Of a stretch of 64,000 nt of DNA, positions 43,136-52,693 are shown one piece after another. The notes beneath the pieces are model-generated. The model was not told the DNA's origin. It saw only the letters and a list, made by a program, of their open reading frames with translations, and ran no database searches. The stretch covers positions 1 through 64,000 of the forward strand of contig CAKRJP010000009.1 of NCBI GenBank assembly GCA_934351835.1. Direction: 5' to 3'. The position numbers were made by a program, and so were the translations under genes. This DNA is from an uncultured Lachnospiraceae bacterium (GTDB lineage Bacteria > Bacillota > Clostridia > Lachnospirales > Lachnospiraceae). Every line of letters starts with the position of its first letter. Positions within the stretch are counted from its first letter, which is position 1.

Positions 43136-46100
43136 TTATCTGTTTTTTCTTCTCTTGAACGCAATGCATCCAATCAAAACTGCTCCGCTCACTGCAAGCA
43201 TCAGACACATAAATCCAACCTGGTTGTGATCGCCTGTCTTCGCTGCTTTCGCACCTTTATCACCTTTGGCATTATCTGTCGTCTTATTACCCGCCTTACT
43301 ATTGCTGGGTGTTCCTTTTCCATCAACTTTTGAACCACCTGGGTTTTTACCCGGATTTTCAGCGGCAGCCTTCTCTGTATACCAGATAGAGTATGTAGAG
43401 AATCTATCCGTCTCGAAGGTAATGGTATTACCCTTCAGTGTCGCAGGAAGTATCTCTGTCTCGCCATCATGAACACGGATCACATAATATGTTCTCTCTT
43501 TTCCTTTTGGTGCGATCAGATCTTTCGGAAGCTCAACGGTTACTTTTACTTTCTTGGAAAGTTTTGTATTTACAACCTTCTCAGGATCACTATCGCCGAT
43601 TACTTTCCACATAGAGATATCCAGATATATACCTTTCTTAATTCCCTCAATTTCAGCAGCCTTTTCGTTTGTGCTTACAATGTCTGCTGCCGGTACATCT
43701 GTCTCTTCTACTTTAGTAACTTCCAGATATACATTTGCCTTTTCTCCGGCCTCAACCTGAGCTTTTTCATCATCTGTCAGCACATCCTTCTTAATGCTGT
43801 CTTTGTCAAAATCATCCACCTTTGTAGATGGAGTAGACGGTTTCACAATAACATTAGCTTTATCAGCTGCTACGATTTTAAATGTCTTATCCAGAGCACC
43901 CTCGTAATTACCGATACCTTTGATGATTGCATGTCCGATACCGATCTCAACATTTCCCTCGTAAGATACCGTAAAGTCTGTTCCTTCTGTCAGACCTTCG
44001 ATTGTTACTTTTGGTTTAATTTCTTTACCGGTATAATCAGCCTTATCGAAAGATAATTTCACCTTATCTTCCACTTCATCCAGACCGATCTTACCTGTGT
44101 AGTTGATCACGTAGGTTTCATCCTGTAATTTTCTGTGTTCCTTGTTCTGAGTGGTCACTTCTACTACATGATTTCCATCTTTTCCTTTGTTATTCTGGAA
44201 TGGTTTTTCTCCTACTGTCTTGATAGAGTTCGGGAATGCTACTTCCTCAAGAAGTGCTTCTTTAAATGCATACTTACCGATGCTTTCTACTCCCTCTTCA
44301 ATGACCAGTGTCTTTAATGTTGTTGCTTTATATGTTCCTTCAAATGCAGATTCTCCGATCTCTTTAACATTTCCAGGGATCACCAGAGATGTCAGATGAT
44401 GTAAGTGGAATGCTTTCATGCCAATCTTTGTTACAGATTTCGGAATCTCAAGAGTTTTAAGTCTTGCTCCCGCAAATGCAGTCTGACCGATCTCTGTTAC
44501 TGTATCCGGAATCGTTACATGATCCAGACGGATATTCATAGAGAATGCTCCTGTCGGAATCTTAGTTACTCCACTTGAAAGTCTAACTTCTGTAATATCA
44601 TTTGCAGAAAATGCTCCGTCTCCCATCGCTGTTACAGTGTCAGGAAGAATCGCCTCTACCAGATCATTTCCATAGAAAGCAGATGCTCCGATGGATGTAA
44701 TTCCGGTAAAGTCAACCTTTGTAAGTGCATTCTGTGAGAATGCCTCGTCACCGATCACCGTAGCCTTCTCCGGAAGTACAACCGATGTCATACCGTTCGG
44801 AGAGTTCACACCAAACTTTGTAATCTCTACTTCATCATCCGGAATCTTAAATGCTCCGGCACCGATAGCTGTAATGTCCTGTCCGTCCGGTGTCTGATCC
44901 GGAAGAACCAGTGTCTTTAAGTTCTTTCTCTTTGCCTGTCCGCTCTCTGACCATCCTGTGATCGTAGTTCCATCATAGGTAAAGTCATCAGCGGTCCAGC
45001 CGGAACCTACAAATTTGTCGTATACGACCTTGTGGGATTTTGCATTTGCACGGTCTGTATTCCACTCATCTGCTTTTGACTTTTCCGCTACTTTTACAAT
45101 AACGATCGGTTCCGCAGCCTTCGTTGATGTTCCGAAGATCAGATCTGCGTTCTTACCTGTATGTGATAATGTTACTGTACTTGGAAGATCTACAGTTGTA
45201 ATAGCATTCCCTGCAAATGCTTCCTGTCCGATAGTCTCAAGACCTTCGTTTAATGTTAATTTTGTAATCTTCTTAGCAAGATTCTCCTGTGTAAGCTTGA
45301 ATGCCTGCTTTCCGATGGATGTTACATTTCCTGGAATCTCAAGTTCTGTCAGCTGATGATTCTGGAATGCTGTCTGTCCGATAGATGTAAGTGTACCTGG
45401 AAGTGTCAGTTTTTCTACATGTGCACCATTAAATGCATTTCTTCCGATGGTCTTTACACCCTCTGGGATCTCTACAGATGTCAGTTTCATGTCTGCAACA
45501 GGACCTGCTGAAAATGCCGCATCCGGAATTGCAGTCAGACCTGCCGAAAGTTTCAAACTTGTCATCTTTCCACTTCCTGTGAACGCAGCATTTCCGAGTG
45601 TTGTTACACTATCCGGAAGTACTACTGACGTAAGCTTGGAATTCTGGAATGCTGTTACCCCAATCTCTTCCAGTCCATCCGGGAATGTAATAGATGTCAT
45701 ATCACTTTCATATGTTGCATTTCCATCCAGTGCAAATGTCCATTTTCCAATCTTCTTTAAAGTAGATGGAAGTGCCACACTTGCCGGAGTATAATTTTTG
45801 GAGTCTGCACTTACCACAAAGATTCCCTTATTATTTGCTCCATCTCCTAAAGCTGTAATTGCCTCTCCTGATGGTCCCGCTTTTGGAAGAATCAGGTTCG
45901 GATTGTTCTTAATCTTCTCTTTACCAGAATCCGTAAGACCTGTAATCGTGATTCCGGCTTCGTCATAAGTAAAGTCTTCTGTTCCCCAAGGAGACAGATC
46001 TGACGGCATCTTGCCGATGATCAGCTTCTGCACATTGCTCTTCAGATTTCCGCTTGCTTCTGTATGAGAAATGAATGCACCGCCGGCTTCTGTCTTGTAC

Positions 46101-48760
46101 ATATACACAAGACCACCTTTTTTCTCATTCGCATTACCAGTTGTAATCGGCTCCATTCCTGTATTCTGCATGAAGCAGTACACACCTACTTTTTCTGTAT
46201 TGGACGGCAACTGTACAGCTTTGATCTTATTGCTGAAGAATGCCTGTTTGTCCATATTGAAGTTAAAGTCTGTTTTCTCCGGAAAATCTACAGTACTAAT
46301 CGCACACTGTGCAAATCCAGCCGAATATATTGCCAGTAATGTCTTCGGCAATTTCACATATCCCAGTGATTTGTTTCCTGCAAATGCATAGTTATTTATA
46401 AAGAATACGCCTTCCGGTAATTCCAGTGTCTTCAGATTATTGTTACGGAATGCCTCATGGCCAATAAAGAAATCACCACGTTCTGTCACTCCTTTTCCGG
46501 ATGTTTCCCATGTAGTGTCATCCCAAGATGTCTTTACATTCTCCGGAAGTGTCAGTGTCTCAATTCCTTTGCCCTTAAAGGCAGCTTTTCCAACTCCCTG
46601 TATTTTCTTGCCATCCGAATCTTTTGATGGAATCACAAGGTTCTTATTTACTTCTAATTTTGCAGCACCCTGCTCTGAAAAGCCTGTTACTACATGTGCA
46701 TCAAAATTAGGTACTGCAGAATATTCATTTGCCGGATATACCGCAAAACTTTCTTCTCCGTATGTGAAATCATCTGCTGTCCATACCGAATCATCTTTCA
46801 GATACAGCTTGTGATACTTACTGGTCGGGAAGTTCTTGGTATCCTCATACTGTGCTTTGGATGTTACATATACTTTTGTCACGATATCTGACTGTGATCT
46901 GGTAAATGTGTTTGCATTTAACTTAGTTACCGTTGTCGGAAGATTTACTTCCTCGATCACTTTATTTCGAAATGCATATTTTCCAATTGTTGTCAATCCT
47001 TCCGGAAGTGAAACTGTACATGGATCTGTCAGGTATTCCTTTGTCGAAAATGCATAATCTCCAATCTCTGTTACTGTAGATGGAATATTAATCTCTGCAA
47101 AGTTATTACCTGCAAATGCATTTTTTCCAATCTTCGTGATTCCTTCCGGAATTACAATGCTCTTCAGATTGGTCATATAATTTTTTGCATCACTGCATCC
47201 AAAAGCTCCATCCGCAATTTCTGTTAATCCTTTGGAAAGGTTAATACGTTCCAGACTCGGATTTGTTGCAAATGCCCCGCTTCCAAGAGTTGTTACTGTA
47301 TCCGGCAGGATAACGCTTGTAAGATTATTATTCTGAAATGCTGTTGCTCCAATTTCAGCAAGTTTGGATGGGAATGTTACTTCTTTCAATCCATTTGCCT
47401 GGAATGCGAAGGAGCCCACTTTCTGCAGTCCAACCGGAAGATATACTGTATCAAATCCTTCTGTTGCCGATGCAAAAAGTCCGTTTCCTCCTGCTTTCGC
47501 ATCCGCGATCGCTGTTACATACATTCCATCTTTATTAAAGTCCGGGATTACCAGATCTTTGTTTGTAGCTCTCTTTGCAATACCAGATTCAGAAAGACCT
47601 GTAACTGTCTGTCCATCAAATGTAAAGTCATTGACATTCCATGGAAGTTCCGGGTTCTCTGTTTCTTCCGTGCCATCATTGATCACCAGTCTCTGTACCC
47701 ATGAATGCTGAGATTCTGTCTCTTTCTTATCATGGTGGATTCTGTCTTTCACTTCAAATTCTGCATTGTCCGCATACATATATACAATACCGGCAGTATA
47801 TGTCTCATCGCCAAGGGTATATGTTCTGTATTTGTCCGGAGCATCTTTTGAAAGCTCTTCTTTACCAGGATTCCAGAAGAAGGTATCTTTATTCACTACT
47901 TCTGTATAATCCGGAAGTCTGACAGATTTGATAAGGTTTCTGGCAAATGCCATTCCATGCATCTCTAACTGGAAATCACAGGTTGTCGGGAAATTAACTG
48001 TTGTGATTCTGTTATTTGCAAATGACTGTGTCTCTAACCACCAGATGGTCTTTGGCAGCTTCACGGTCGTAAGCTTATTTCCCATAAATGAATTCGAAAG
48101 ACAAGCGATCACACCTTCCGGTAGTGTTACAGATGTAAGCTCATTGCCTGCAAATGCACTCTCTGCGATAACAAAGTTACCCCTCTTTGTCACCTTTCCG
48201 TTAGTAACTGTATCATTGTAATCTACCATCATTCCCGTTGGGAACTGAACAGATGTAATTCCTTTTTTTGCAAATGCACTCGGTGCAACACCGACAAGTG
48301 CATTTCCTTCATCGTCTGTTGACGGAAGTACCAGATTTTTGTTTGTCTCAAGTTTTGCAAGACCTGATTCAGAGAAACCTGCAATTGCAGTTCCTTTGAT
48401 CACAAAATCTCTGGAATAATCGCATCCATATAAACGTTTCTCATAAGATGTATATGTGAAGTCATCTACTGTCCATACGGATGCATCAACAGCACCCTTC
48501 GCCTGCTGAGTCGCAATTTCTGCGCCCACGTTAGAATCTTCATTTTTAGAATCAGAACTTGTTGCCTCTTCTGGTTCTGATTCTGTCACATCTTCTGTCT
48601 TTTGTTGGTCGTCCTGATTCTCTCCTTCTGCGGTATCTGTTCCCTGAACCACTTCAGTATCCGGATTCACATCTGTAAGCTCCGTAGCCGATACCGAAAG
48701 TGCACTGGAAAAGATCATGCACAGGCTGAGAAATAACGCCAGCCATCTTCTCTTTTTCAA
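43136..48760 (-). CDS. Giant BspA-like leucine-rich-repeat surface protein
   Basis: 1874 residues, starting at TTG 48760 nine bases after AGGAGG. Signal peptide (MKKRRWLALFLSLCMIFSSA), an acidic Ser/Thr/Glu stretch to ~90, then five modules each opening with W-x2-[DE/N]-DFT[YF] at about 96, 373, 657, 923 and 1253, and built of BspA-type (LRR_5) repeats such as AFAGNELTSVTLPEG. Near 1580-1640 there is a short YTGKEIKPKV beta domain, then a linker. The C-terminus has KTGD, a hydrophobic helix and RRKNR, like a sortase signal, but AAKTGD replaces LPxTG. BspA-type proteins bind host matrix, mucin or other bacteria. Monocistronic. Confidence 0.93.
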   Translation of the reverse strand: MKKRRWLALFLSLCMIFSSALSVSATELTDVNPDTEVVQGTDTAEGENQDDQQKTEDVTESEPEEATSSDSKNEDSNVGAEIATQQAKGAVDASVWTVDDFTYTSYEKRLYGCDYSRDFVIKGTAIAGFSESGLAKLETNKNLVLPSTDDEGNALVGVAPSAFAKKGITSVQFPTGMMVDYNDTVTNGKVTKRGNFVIAESAFAGNELTSVTLPEGVIACLSNSFMGNKLTTVKLPKTIWWLETQSFANNRITTVNFPTTCDFQLEMHGMAFARNLIKSVRLPDYTEVVNKDTFFWNPGKEELSKDAPDKYRTYTLGDETYTAGIVYMYADNAEFEVKDRIHHDKKETESQHSWVQRLVINDGTEETENPELPWNVNDFTFDGQTVTGLSESGIAKRATNKDLVIPDFNKDGMYVTAIADAKAGGNGLFASATEGFDTVYLPVGLQKVGSFAFQANGLKEVTFPSKLAEIGATAFQNNNLTSVILPDTVTTLGSGAFATNPSLERINLSKGLTEIADGAFGCSDAKNYMTNLKSIVIPEGITKIGKNAFAGNNFAEINIPSTVTEIGDYAFSTKEYLTDPCTVSLPEGLTTIGKYAFRNKVIEEVNLPTTVTKLNANTFTRSQSDIVTKVYVTSKAQYEDTKNFPTSKYHKLYLKDDSVWTADDFTYGEESFAVYPANEYSAVPNFDAHVVTGFSEQGAAKLEVNKNLVIPSKDSDGKKIQGVGKAAFKGKGIETLTLPENVKTSWDDTTWETSGKGVTERGDFFIGHEAFRNNNLKTLELPEGVFFINNYAFAGNKSLGYVKLPKTLLAIYSAGFAQCAISTVDFPEKTDFNFNMDKQAFFSNKIKAVQLPSNTEKVGVYCFMQNTGMEPITTGNANEKKGGLVYMYKTEAGGAFISHTEASGNLKSNVQKLIIGKMPSDLSPWGTEDFTYDEAGITITGLTDSGKEKIKNNPNLILPKAGPSGEAITALGDGANNKGIFVVSADSKNYTPASVALPSTLKKIGKWTFALDGNATYESDMTSITFPDGLEEIGVTAFQNSKLTSVVLPDSVTTLGNAAFTGSGKMTSLKLSAGLTAIPDAAFSAGPVADMKLTSVEIPEGVKTIGRNAFNGAHVEKLTLPGTLTSIGQTAFQNHQLTELEIPGNVTSIGKQAFKLTQENLAKKITKLTLNEGLETIGQEAFAGNAITTVDLPSTVTLSHTGKNADLIFGTSTKAAEPIVIVKVAEKSKADEWNTDRANAKSHKVVYDKFVGSGWTADDFTYDGTTITGWSESGQAKRKNLKTLVLPDQTPDGQDITAIGAGAFKIPDDEVEITKFGVNSPNGMTSVVLPEKATVIGDEAFSQNALTKVDFTGITSIGASAFYGNDLVEAILPDTVTAMGDGAFSANDITEVRLSSGVTKIPTGAFSMNIRLDHVTIPDTVTEIGQTAFAGARLKTLEIPKSVTKIGMKAFHLHHLTSLVIPGNVKEIGESAFEGTYKATTLKTLVIEEGVESIGKYAFKEALLEEVAFPNSIKTVGEKPFQNNKGKDGNHVVEVTTQNKEHRKLQDETYVINYTGKIGLDEVEDKVKLSFDKADYTGKEIKPKVTIEGLTEGTDFTVSYEGNVEIGIGHAIIKGIGNYEGALDKTFKIVAADKANVIVKPSTPSTKVDDFDKDSIKKDVLTDDEKAQVEAGEKANVYLEVTKVEETDVPAADIVSTNEKAAEIEGIKKGIYLDISMWKVIGDSDPEKVVNTKLSKKVKVTVELPKDLIAPKGKERTYYVIRVHDGETEILPATLKGNTITFETDRFSTYSIWYTEKAAAENPGKNPGGSKVDGKGTPSNSKAGNKTTDNAKGDKGAKAAKTGDHNQVGFMCLMLAVSGAVLIGCIAFKRRKNR

Positions 48761-48964
48761 TATCTTTTACCTCCTGTTTTTATGCATCGCATTATTGTCT
48801 ATATTGTAACATTTTCCCATATTCTTTCATAATTGGTAATATTGATATATATCCGGCATTTATCGAAAGTATCTATATAGTATTTAAAACAATTTTTTCA
48901 CTTGCATTTGACTTGTTTTTGTGAAATTATAATAGGTATTAAATGTATTACAGGAGTACTTATT

Positions 48965-50050
48965 ATGAAACTTTTTTCTCAAAAACGTTCAGCACTTTGT
49001 CTGCTGATCCTGTCTGCAGCGGCCGGCGCTTTGTTATTTACTTTTAACACGAGCCTGCTGTGGTACTGGATATTCGGTCTGGGATTTGGATATATATTAC
49101 AGCATTCGCGTGTCTGCTTTGTTTCAGCAACAACAGACCCCTTCCTTTCAGATTCCACAGATCAGTTTCGCGCTATATTAATAGGAATATTAATTGCATC
49201 TCTCGGAACTTCTGCCATCAAATACCTGTCCAACGGTATTTATGACACTTTAGGGGTTTCGGCAGTCAGCATTCCTCTGATTTTTGGTGCCTTTATTTTC
49301 GGCATCGGGATGGTACTGGCAGGCTGCTGCTGTTCCGGTATGTTTATCCGAATGGGAGAAGGTTATTCCGTTCACCTGATCACATTTTTATGTGTGATCA
49401 TCGGATATTGTTTTGCAAACACACATTACAAATTACTTTGGGCACCTATGATCCAGAATTCACCTGTGATTTTCTTCCCGGAAAAATTAGGCTGGGGTCT
49501 GGGAGTAACTGCTAATATTGTGATCCTGTTGATTTTTTATATAATTGCCTCCGCAAAAGATAAACAGACTACTGAAAATACTAATTATTTAAAAGGCGGG
49601 ATCTGCCTTGGTCTGCTCTGTATTTTACATATCATCTTGCTTAGAACGCCCTGGTCTGTTTCCGGTGCTTTCTATTGGATTGAAGATATCTTTAAAAAGC
49701 TTTTTAATGGCGGATTTAGTGCTATAATAAAGTGTGACTCGTCCTGTGCGCCTTCTTTGACTGTCGGCCTTGGAACGAATCTCCGCAATTTTGGATTACT
49801 TGTAGGCTCACTGATTTCAGCACTGTTTAGTACTCAGTTTCACTTTCGGAAAATTCAGTCCAGACAACAGGCTGCAAAGTCTGTAATCGGTGGATTACTC
49901 ATGGGATATGGTGCCTGTATCGCCGGCGGCTGTAATATCACCGCATTCTTCGTGGCTACCGCTTCCCTGTCACTCTCCGGATGGGTATTTATGATTGCTT
50001 TATTTATCGGAGCTTATGTTGGTATCAAATTATTATATAAGTTTATATAA
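48965..50050 (+). CDS. YeeE/YedE-family sulfur/selenium compound transporter
   Basis: 361 residues from ATG 48965 (AGGAG eight bases upstream; the frame continues to 48902 without a site). About nine hydrophobic segments. The family's conserved cysteines are visible: C51 in HSRVCFVSA, C121-C123 in VLAGCCCSGMFIRMGEG, and Cys in YGACIAGGCNITAFF. TsuA/YeeE moves thiosulfate through a cysteine pathway; the YedE branch is linked to selenium metabolism. Which applies is not decided by sequence. It is followed after 11 bases by the zinc-finger gene with the internal TGA. Confidence 0.87.
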   Translation: MKLFSQKRSALCLLILSAAAGALLFTFNTSLLWYWIFGLGFGYILQHSRVCFVSATTDPFLSDSTDQFRAILIGILIASLGTSAIKYLSNGIYDTLGVSAVSIPLIFGAFIFGIGMVLAGCCCSGMFIRMGEGYSVHLITFLCVIIGYCFANTHYKLLWAPMIQNSPVIFFPEKLGWGLGVTANIVILLIFYIIASAKDKQTTENTNYLKGGICLGLLCILHIILLRTPWSVSGAFYWIEDIFKKLFNGGFSAIIKCDSSCAPSLTVGLGTNLRNFGLLVGSLISALFSTQFHFRKIQSRQQAAKSVIGGLLMGYGACIAGGCNITAFFVATASLSLSGWVFMIALFIGAYVGIKLLYKFI

Positions 50051-50061
50051 GGATGCAAGAC

Positions 50062-50790
50062 ATGAACATTTTAAAAAACTTACTTCAAAAACCAATTTCT
50101 CATAAAAAAGAGAAACTGACAATTGCAATTACCCTGATCTGTTTTGTACTTTCCGGATTCTTACTTCCTAAGTTCAGAACTACCCCAGATATCTCTGCAC
50201 AGACTTCTGTGGAAAAAGGGCAGAAAGAATCTAAAAAAATTCAGGATTCAACTTCTTCTAAGAAAAATAAAAAGAAAGACTCCTCCGACTCTTCCAAGGA
50301 TAAGAAAGAAAAATCCAAAGACAACTCGAAAGAGAAATCCAAAGAGGAGAAAAAGGACGAAAAAAAGGACGAAGAAAAGAATTCATCGAAAGATGAAAAT
50401 GAGAAAAATGAAGAAAAAGCCGAAGAGAAAAAGGACGCGCAAAATGCATCTAATTCAAATGCCTCCGGCTCTTCTAATTCCTCTGGTTCTTCTAATAATA
50501 ATGCATCGTCCGGTGGCAGCACTCCTTCTGCTCCCCCGCAGCAGGAAAAAGTATGGGTCCCTCCTGTTTATGAGACGGTCCATCACGATGCTGTATATGA
50601 AACCGTCCGCGTTGTTGTATGTAATTACTGCGGTGCTGAATTCAGTTCTACCGGAGAATTTCAGGTACATAAAGACGACAACGGTGGATGAGCGGGCTTA
50701 CACACGACTTGCAGATGGGCAAGTAAACAAGTCTTAGTACAGGACGCCTGGGATGAACAGGTTCTGGTACAGGAAGGTTACTACAAATAA
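50062..50790 (+). CDS. Membrane-anchored zinc-finger protein with in-frame TGA (stop, or recoded as Sec)
   Basis: Up to the TGA at 50689-50691 it codes 209 residues: basic N-terminus, one membrane segment (~19-37), a ~110-residue Lys/Ser/Glu/Asp-rich linker, a Ser/Asn/Gly stretch, then VYETVHHDAVYETV and a finger CNYCGAEF with C187, C190, H203. The fourth ligand, H214, lies after the TGA. The same frame runs on for 32 sense codons with protein-like sequence (AGLHTTC, VLVQDAWDEQVLVQEGYYK) to TAA 50788. A perfect 6-bp hairpin with loop AGATGG follows the TGA at 50707-50724. Nonsense mutation or selenocysteine are the two readings. ATG 50062 uses AAGGA. Confidence 0.55.
50707..50724 (+). promoter_or_regulatory. 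Hairpin just after the internal TGA, SECIS-like geometry
   Basis: ACTTGC (50707-50712) pairs with GCAAGT (50719-50724) around AGATGG. The loop G at position two is 23 bases after the TGA, within the window I recall for bacterial SECIS elements. Confidence 0.35.
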
Positions 50791-50800
50791 AGTGGACAAA

Positions 50801-50844
50801 AAGCGGAGCCTTTGAATGATTGATATCATTCAAAGGCTCCGCTT
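50801..50844. terminator. Strong bidirectional terminator, zinc-finger gene / ptsI
   Basis: Perfect 20-bp stem (50801-50820 with 50825-50844), four-base loop; T-rich on both sides. It starts 10 bases after the downstream TAA, supporting 50790 as the historical gene end. Confidence 0.9.
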
Positions 50845-50872
50845 CGTTTTATTCTTATAAGTTATCTGTAAA

Positions 50873-52501
50873 TTATTTAGAAGATTCCATATCTCTGATG
50901 ATCTTTCTCAGTCGAAGTACCATAGACGGTGCTACGGAAAGTTCATCCAATCCCATGCGTACGAACTGCTCTGTAAGTTCTGCATCTGCTCCAAGTTCTC
51001 CGCAGATTCCGGCCCATTTACCATACTTATGGGCACTGTCAACTACCATCTGGATCATACGAAGGATTGCCGGATGATGTGCATCATAGAAATCATCCAA
51101 TTTTGCATTCTGTCTGTCGATTGCCAATGTATACTGGGTCAGGTCGTTTGTTCCGATACTGAAGAAATCTACCATCTGTGCCAGTTCATCACTTACCATA
51201 ACTGCTGCCGGGGTCTCGATCATGATTCCCTGCTCCGGTACTTTGTACGGAACGCCGTCCTTCTCAAGTTCCTCTTTTACCTCATCCACAATCTTGTAGA
51301 TCTTCTCAACTTCTGCAACCGAGATGATCATCGGGTACATAATAGAAATGTTACCATATGCAGACGCTCTCAACAGTGCACGTAACTGTGTCTTAAAGAT
51401 ATCCTGCTGCTTCAGACAGATTCTGATGGCACGGTATCCCATTGCCGGGTTATCTTCATTACCTAAATTAAAGTAATCCACCTGCTTGTCAGCTCCGATA
51501 TCCAGCGTGCGGATGATGACTTTCTTGCCTGCCATCGTCTGTGCCACCTGCTTATAAGCCTGGAACTGTTCTTCCTCTGTCGGGAAATCTTCTCTTCCAA
51601 GATATAAGAACTCACTACGGAACAATCCGATACCGGCAGCATCATTCTCAAGAACATATCCCACATCACTGACACTTCCGATATTCGCATACAGATGAAT
51701 CTCTCTTCCGTCTTTTGTGACAGTCTCTTTACCCTTCATCTCCTGCAGAAGTTTTAATTTTTCTTCTTCTTCTTCGATACGTTTCTTTGTCTCAGCTTTG
51801 ACCGCATCGTCCGGATCAAATGTCACGGTTCCTTCCAAACCATCTACCACTGCCTCTGTACCTGTCTGCAACTGCTCCAGATCAAGCGGAACACCGATCA
51901 ATGCCGGAATGCTCATCATTCGGGCAAGAATTGCTGTATGTGAATTTGTAGAACCGTGTACTGTAACAAATGCCAGGATCTTACTCTTGTCCATCTGAAC
52001 AGTCTCACTTGGGCTCAAGTCATCTGCCACGATGATCGATGGATCCATAGATCCAAGATCTACTTCTTCTTCACCACTTAAGTTACGAACGATACGTCCG
52101 GAAATATCTCTGACATCTGCTGCTCTTGCTTTCATATAATCATCATCCATGCTCGCAAACATCTCTGCAAAATTATCACCTGTCATTGCAACAGCATACT
52201 CTGCGTTCACCATCTCTGTCTGGATCATATTCTCGATTGCCTCACGATAATCCTCATCCTCCAACATCATCTGCTGAACCTCAATGATTGCGGCATTCGC
52301 CTCTCCGACTTCTACAACAGCTTTGTCATATAATTTCTGTAACTGCTCATTTGACGCCTCTACAGCAGCCTCCACTCTCTTAAGTTCTGCCTCAGCATCC
52401 TCGATCTTTGTACGTCTTACCTGATAGTCATTCTTCTTCAGAACAACGATCGGTCCCAAAACAATTCCTTTGTACACGGATTTTCCTGAAAACTTTTCCA
52501 T
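50873..52501 (-). CDS. ptsI: Phosphoenolpyruvate-protein phosphotransferase (PTS enzyme I)
   Basis: 542 residues, slightly shorter than most enzyme I proteins (~570). N-terminal HPr-binding/phosphohistidine part with active-site His in GSTNSHTAILARMMSIPALIG; C-terminal TIM-barrel PEP-binding domain with GIGLFRSEFLYLGR, IRTLDIGADKQ, MIETPAAVMVSDELA and the redox-sensitive-type Cys in WAGICGELGAD. It transfers phosphate from PEP to HPr and so drives all PTS sugar uptake, including the amino-sugar system at 34-43 kb. No ptsH adjoins it. GGAG precedes ATG 52501; an inverted repeat flanks its -10 box. Confidence 0.95.
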   Translation of the reverse strand: MEKFSGKSVYKGIVLGPIVVLKKNDYQVRRTKIEDAEAELKRVEAAVEASNEQLQKLYDKAVVEVGEANAAIIEVQQMMLEDEDYREAIENMIQTEMVNAEYAVAMTGDNFAEMFASMDDDYMKARAADVRDISGRIVRNLSGEEEVDLGSMDPSIIVADDLSPSETVQMDKSKILAFVTVHGSTNSHTAILARMMSIPALIGVPLDLEQLQTGTEAVVDGLEGTVTFDPDDAVKAETKKRIEEEEEKLKLLQEMKGKETVTKDGREIHLYANIGSVSDVGYVLENDAAGIGLFRSEFLYLGREDFPTEEEQFQAYKQVAQTMAGKKVIIRTLDIGADKQVDYFNLGNEDNPAMGYRAIRICLKQQDIFKTQLRALLRASAYGNISIMYPMIISVAEVEKIYKIVDEVKEELEKDGVPYKVPEQGIMIETPAAVMVSDELAQMVDFFSIGTNDLTQYTLAIDRQNAKLDDFYDAHHPAILRMIQMVVDSAHKYGKWAGICGELGADAELTEQFVRMGLDELSVAPSMVLRLRKIIRDMESSK

Positions 52502-52574
52502 GTTAATCTCCTTCCCAACCAGTATTTTAACACCCCACCACAGGTATAAAATGACTAATCTATTCCGTTAATCA

Positions 52575-52602
52575 ATACTTTGATTATAACATGACAAAGT
52601 AT
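52575..52602. promoter_or_regulatory. ptsI promoter -10 flanked by a perfect inverted repeat
   Basis: ATACTTTG (52575-52582) and CAAAGTAT (52595-52602) surround the minus-strand extended -10 TGTTATAAT (TATAAT at 52583-52588). The position suits a repressor site. It matches no operator I know. Confidence 0.5.
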
Positions 52603-52681
52603 AGAAATGCCACCCCTAAAAACCTATTCTACTAGTTATATACAACAAATTACTATTTATGCAAAATGGCAGCACGGCTGA

Positions 52682-52687
52682 TATAGT
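52682..52687 (+). promoter_or_regulatory. Extended -10 promoter for a possible small RNA
   Basis: TG-A-TATAGT (52679-52687) on the plus strand, with no strong -35. The expected start near 52694 falls just before a long hairpin. Confidence 0.3.
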
Positions 52688-52693
52688 TTTCCT

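Noticed and set aside
43469..44056. 195-residue frame on the plus strand inside the LRR gene
   Set aside because: Antisense to a long repeat protein, with no ribosome site and no domain; composition is a mirror of the LRR codons. Several similar frames across 43-48 kb were dropped for the same reason.
50144..50737. Second long plus-strand frame, Lys/Arg-rich, over the zinc-finger gene
   Set aside because: It is the +1 shadow of a Lys/Ser/Glu-rich coding region. It lacks a ribosome site, and the protein-like finger is in the other frame.
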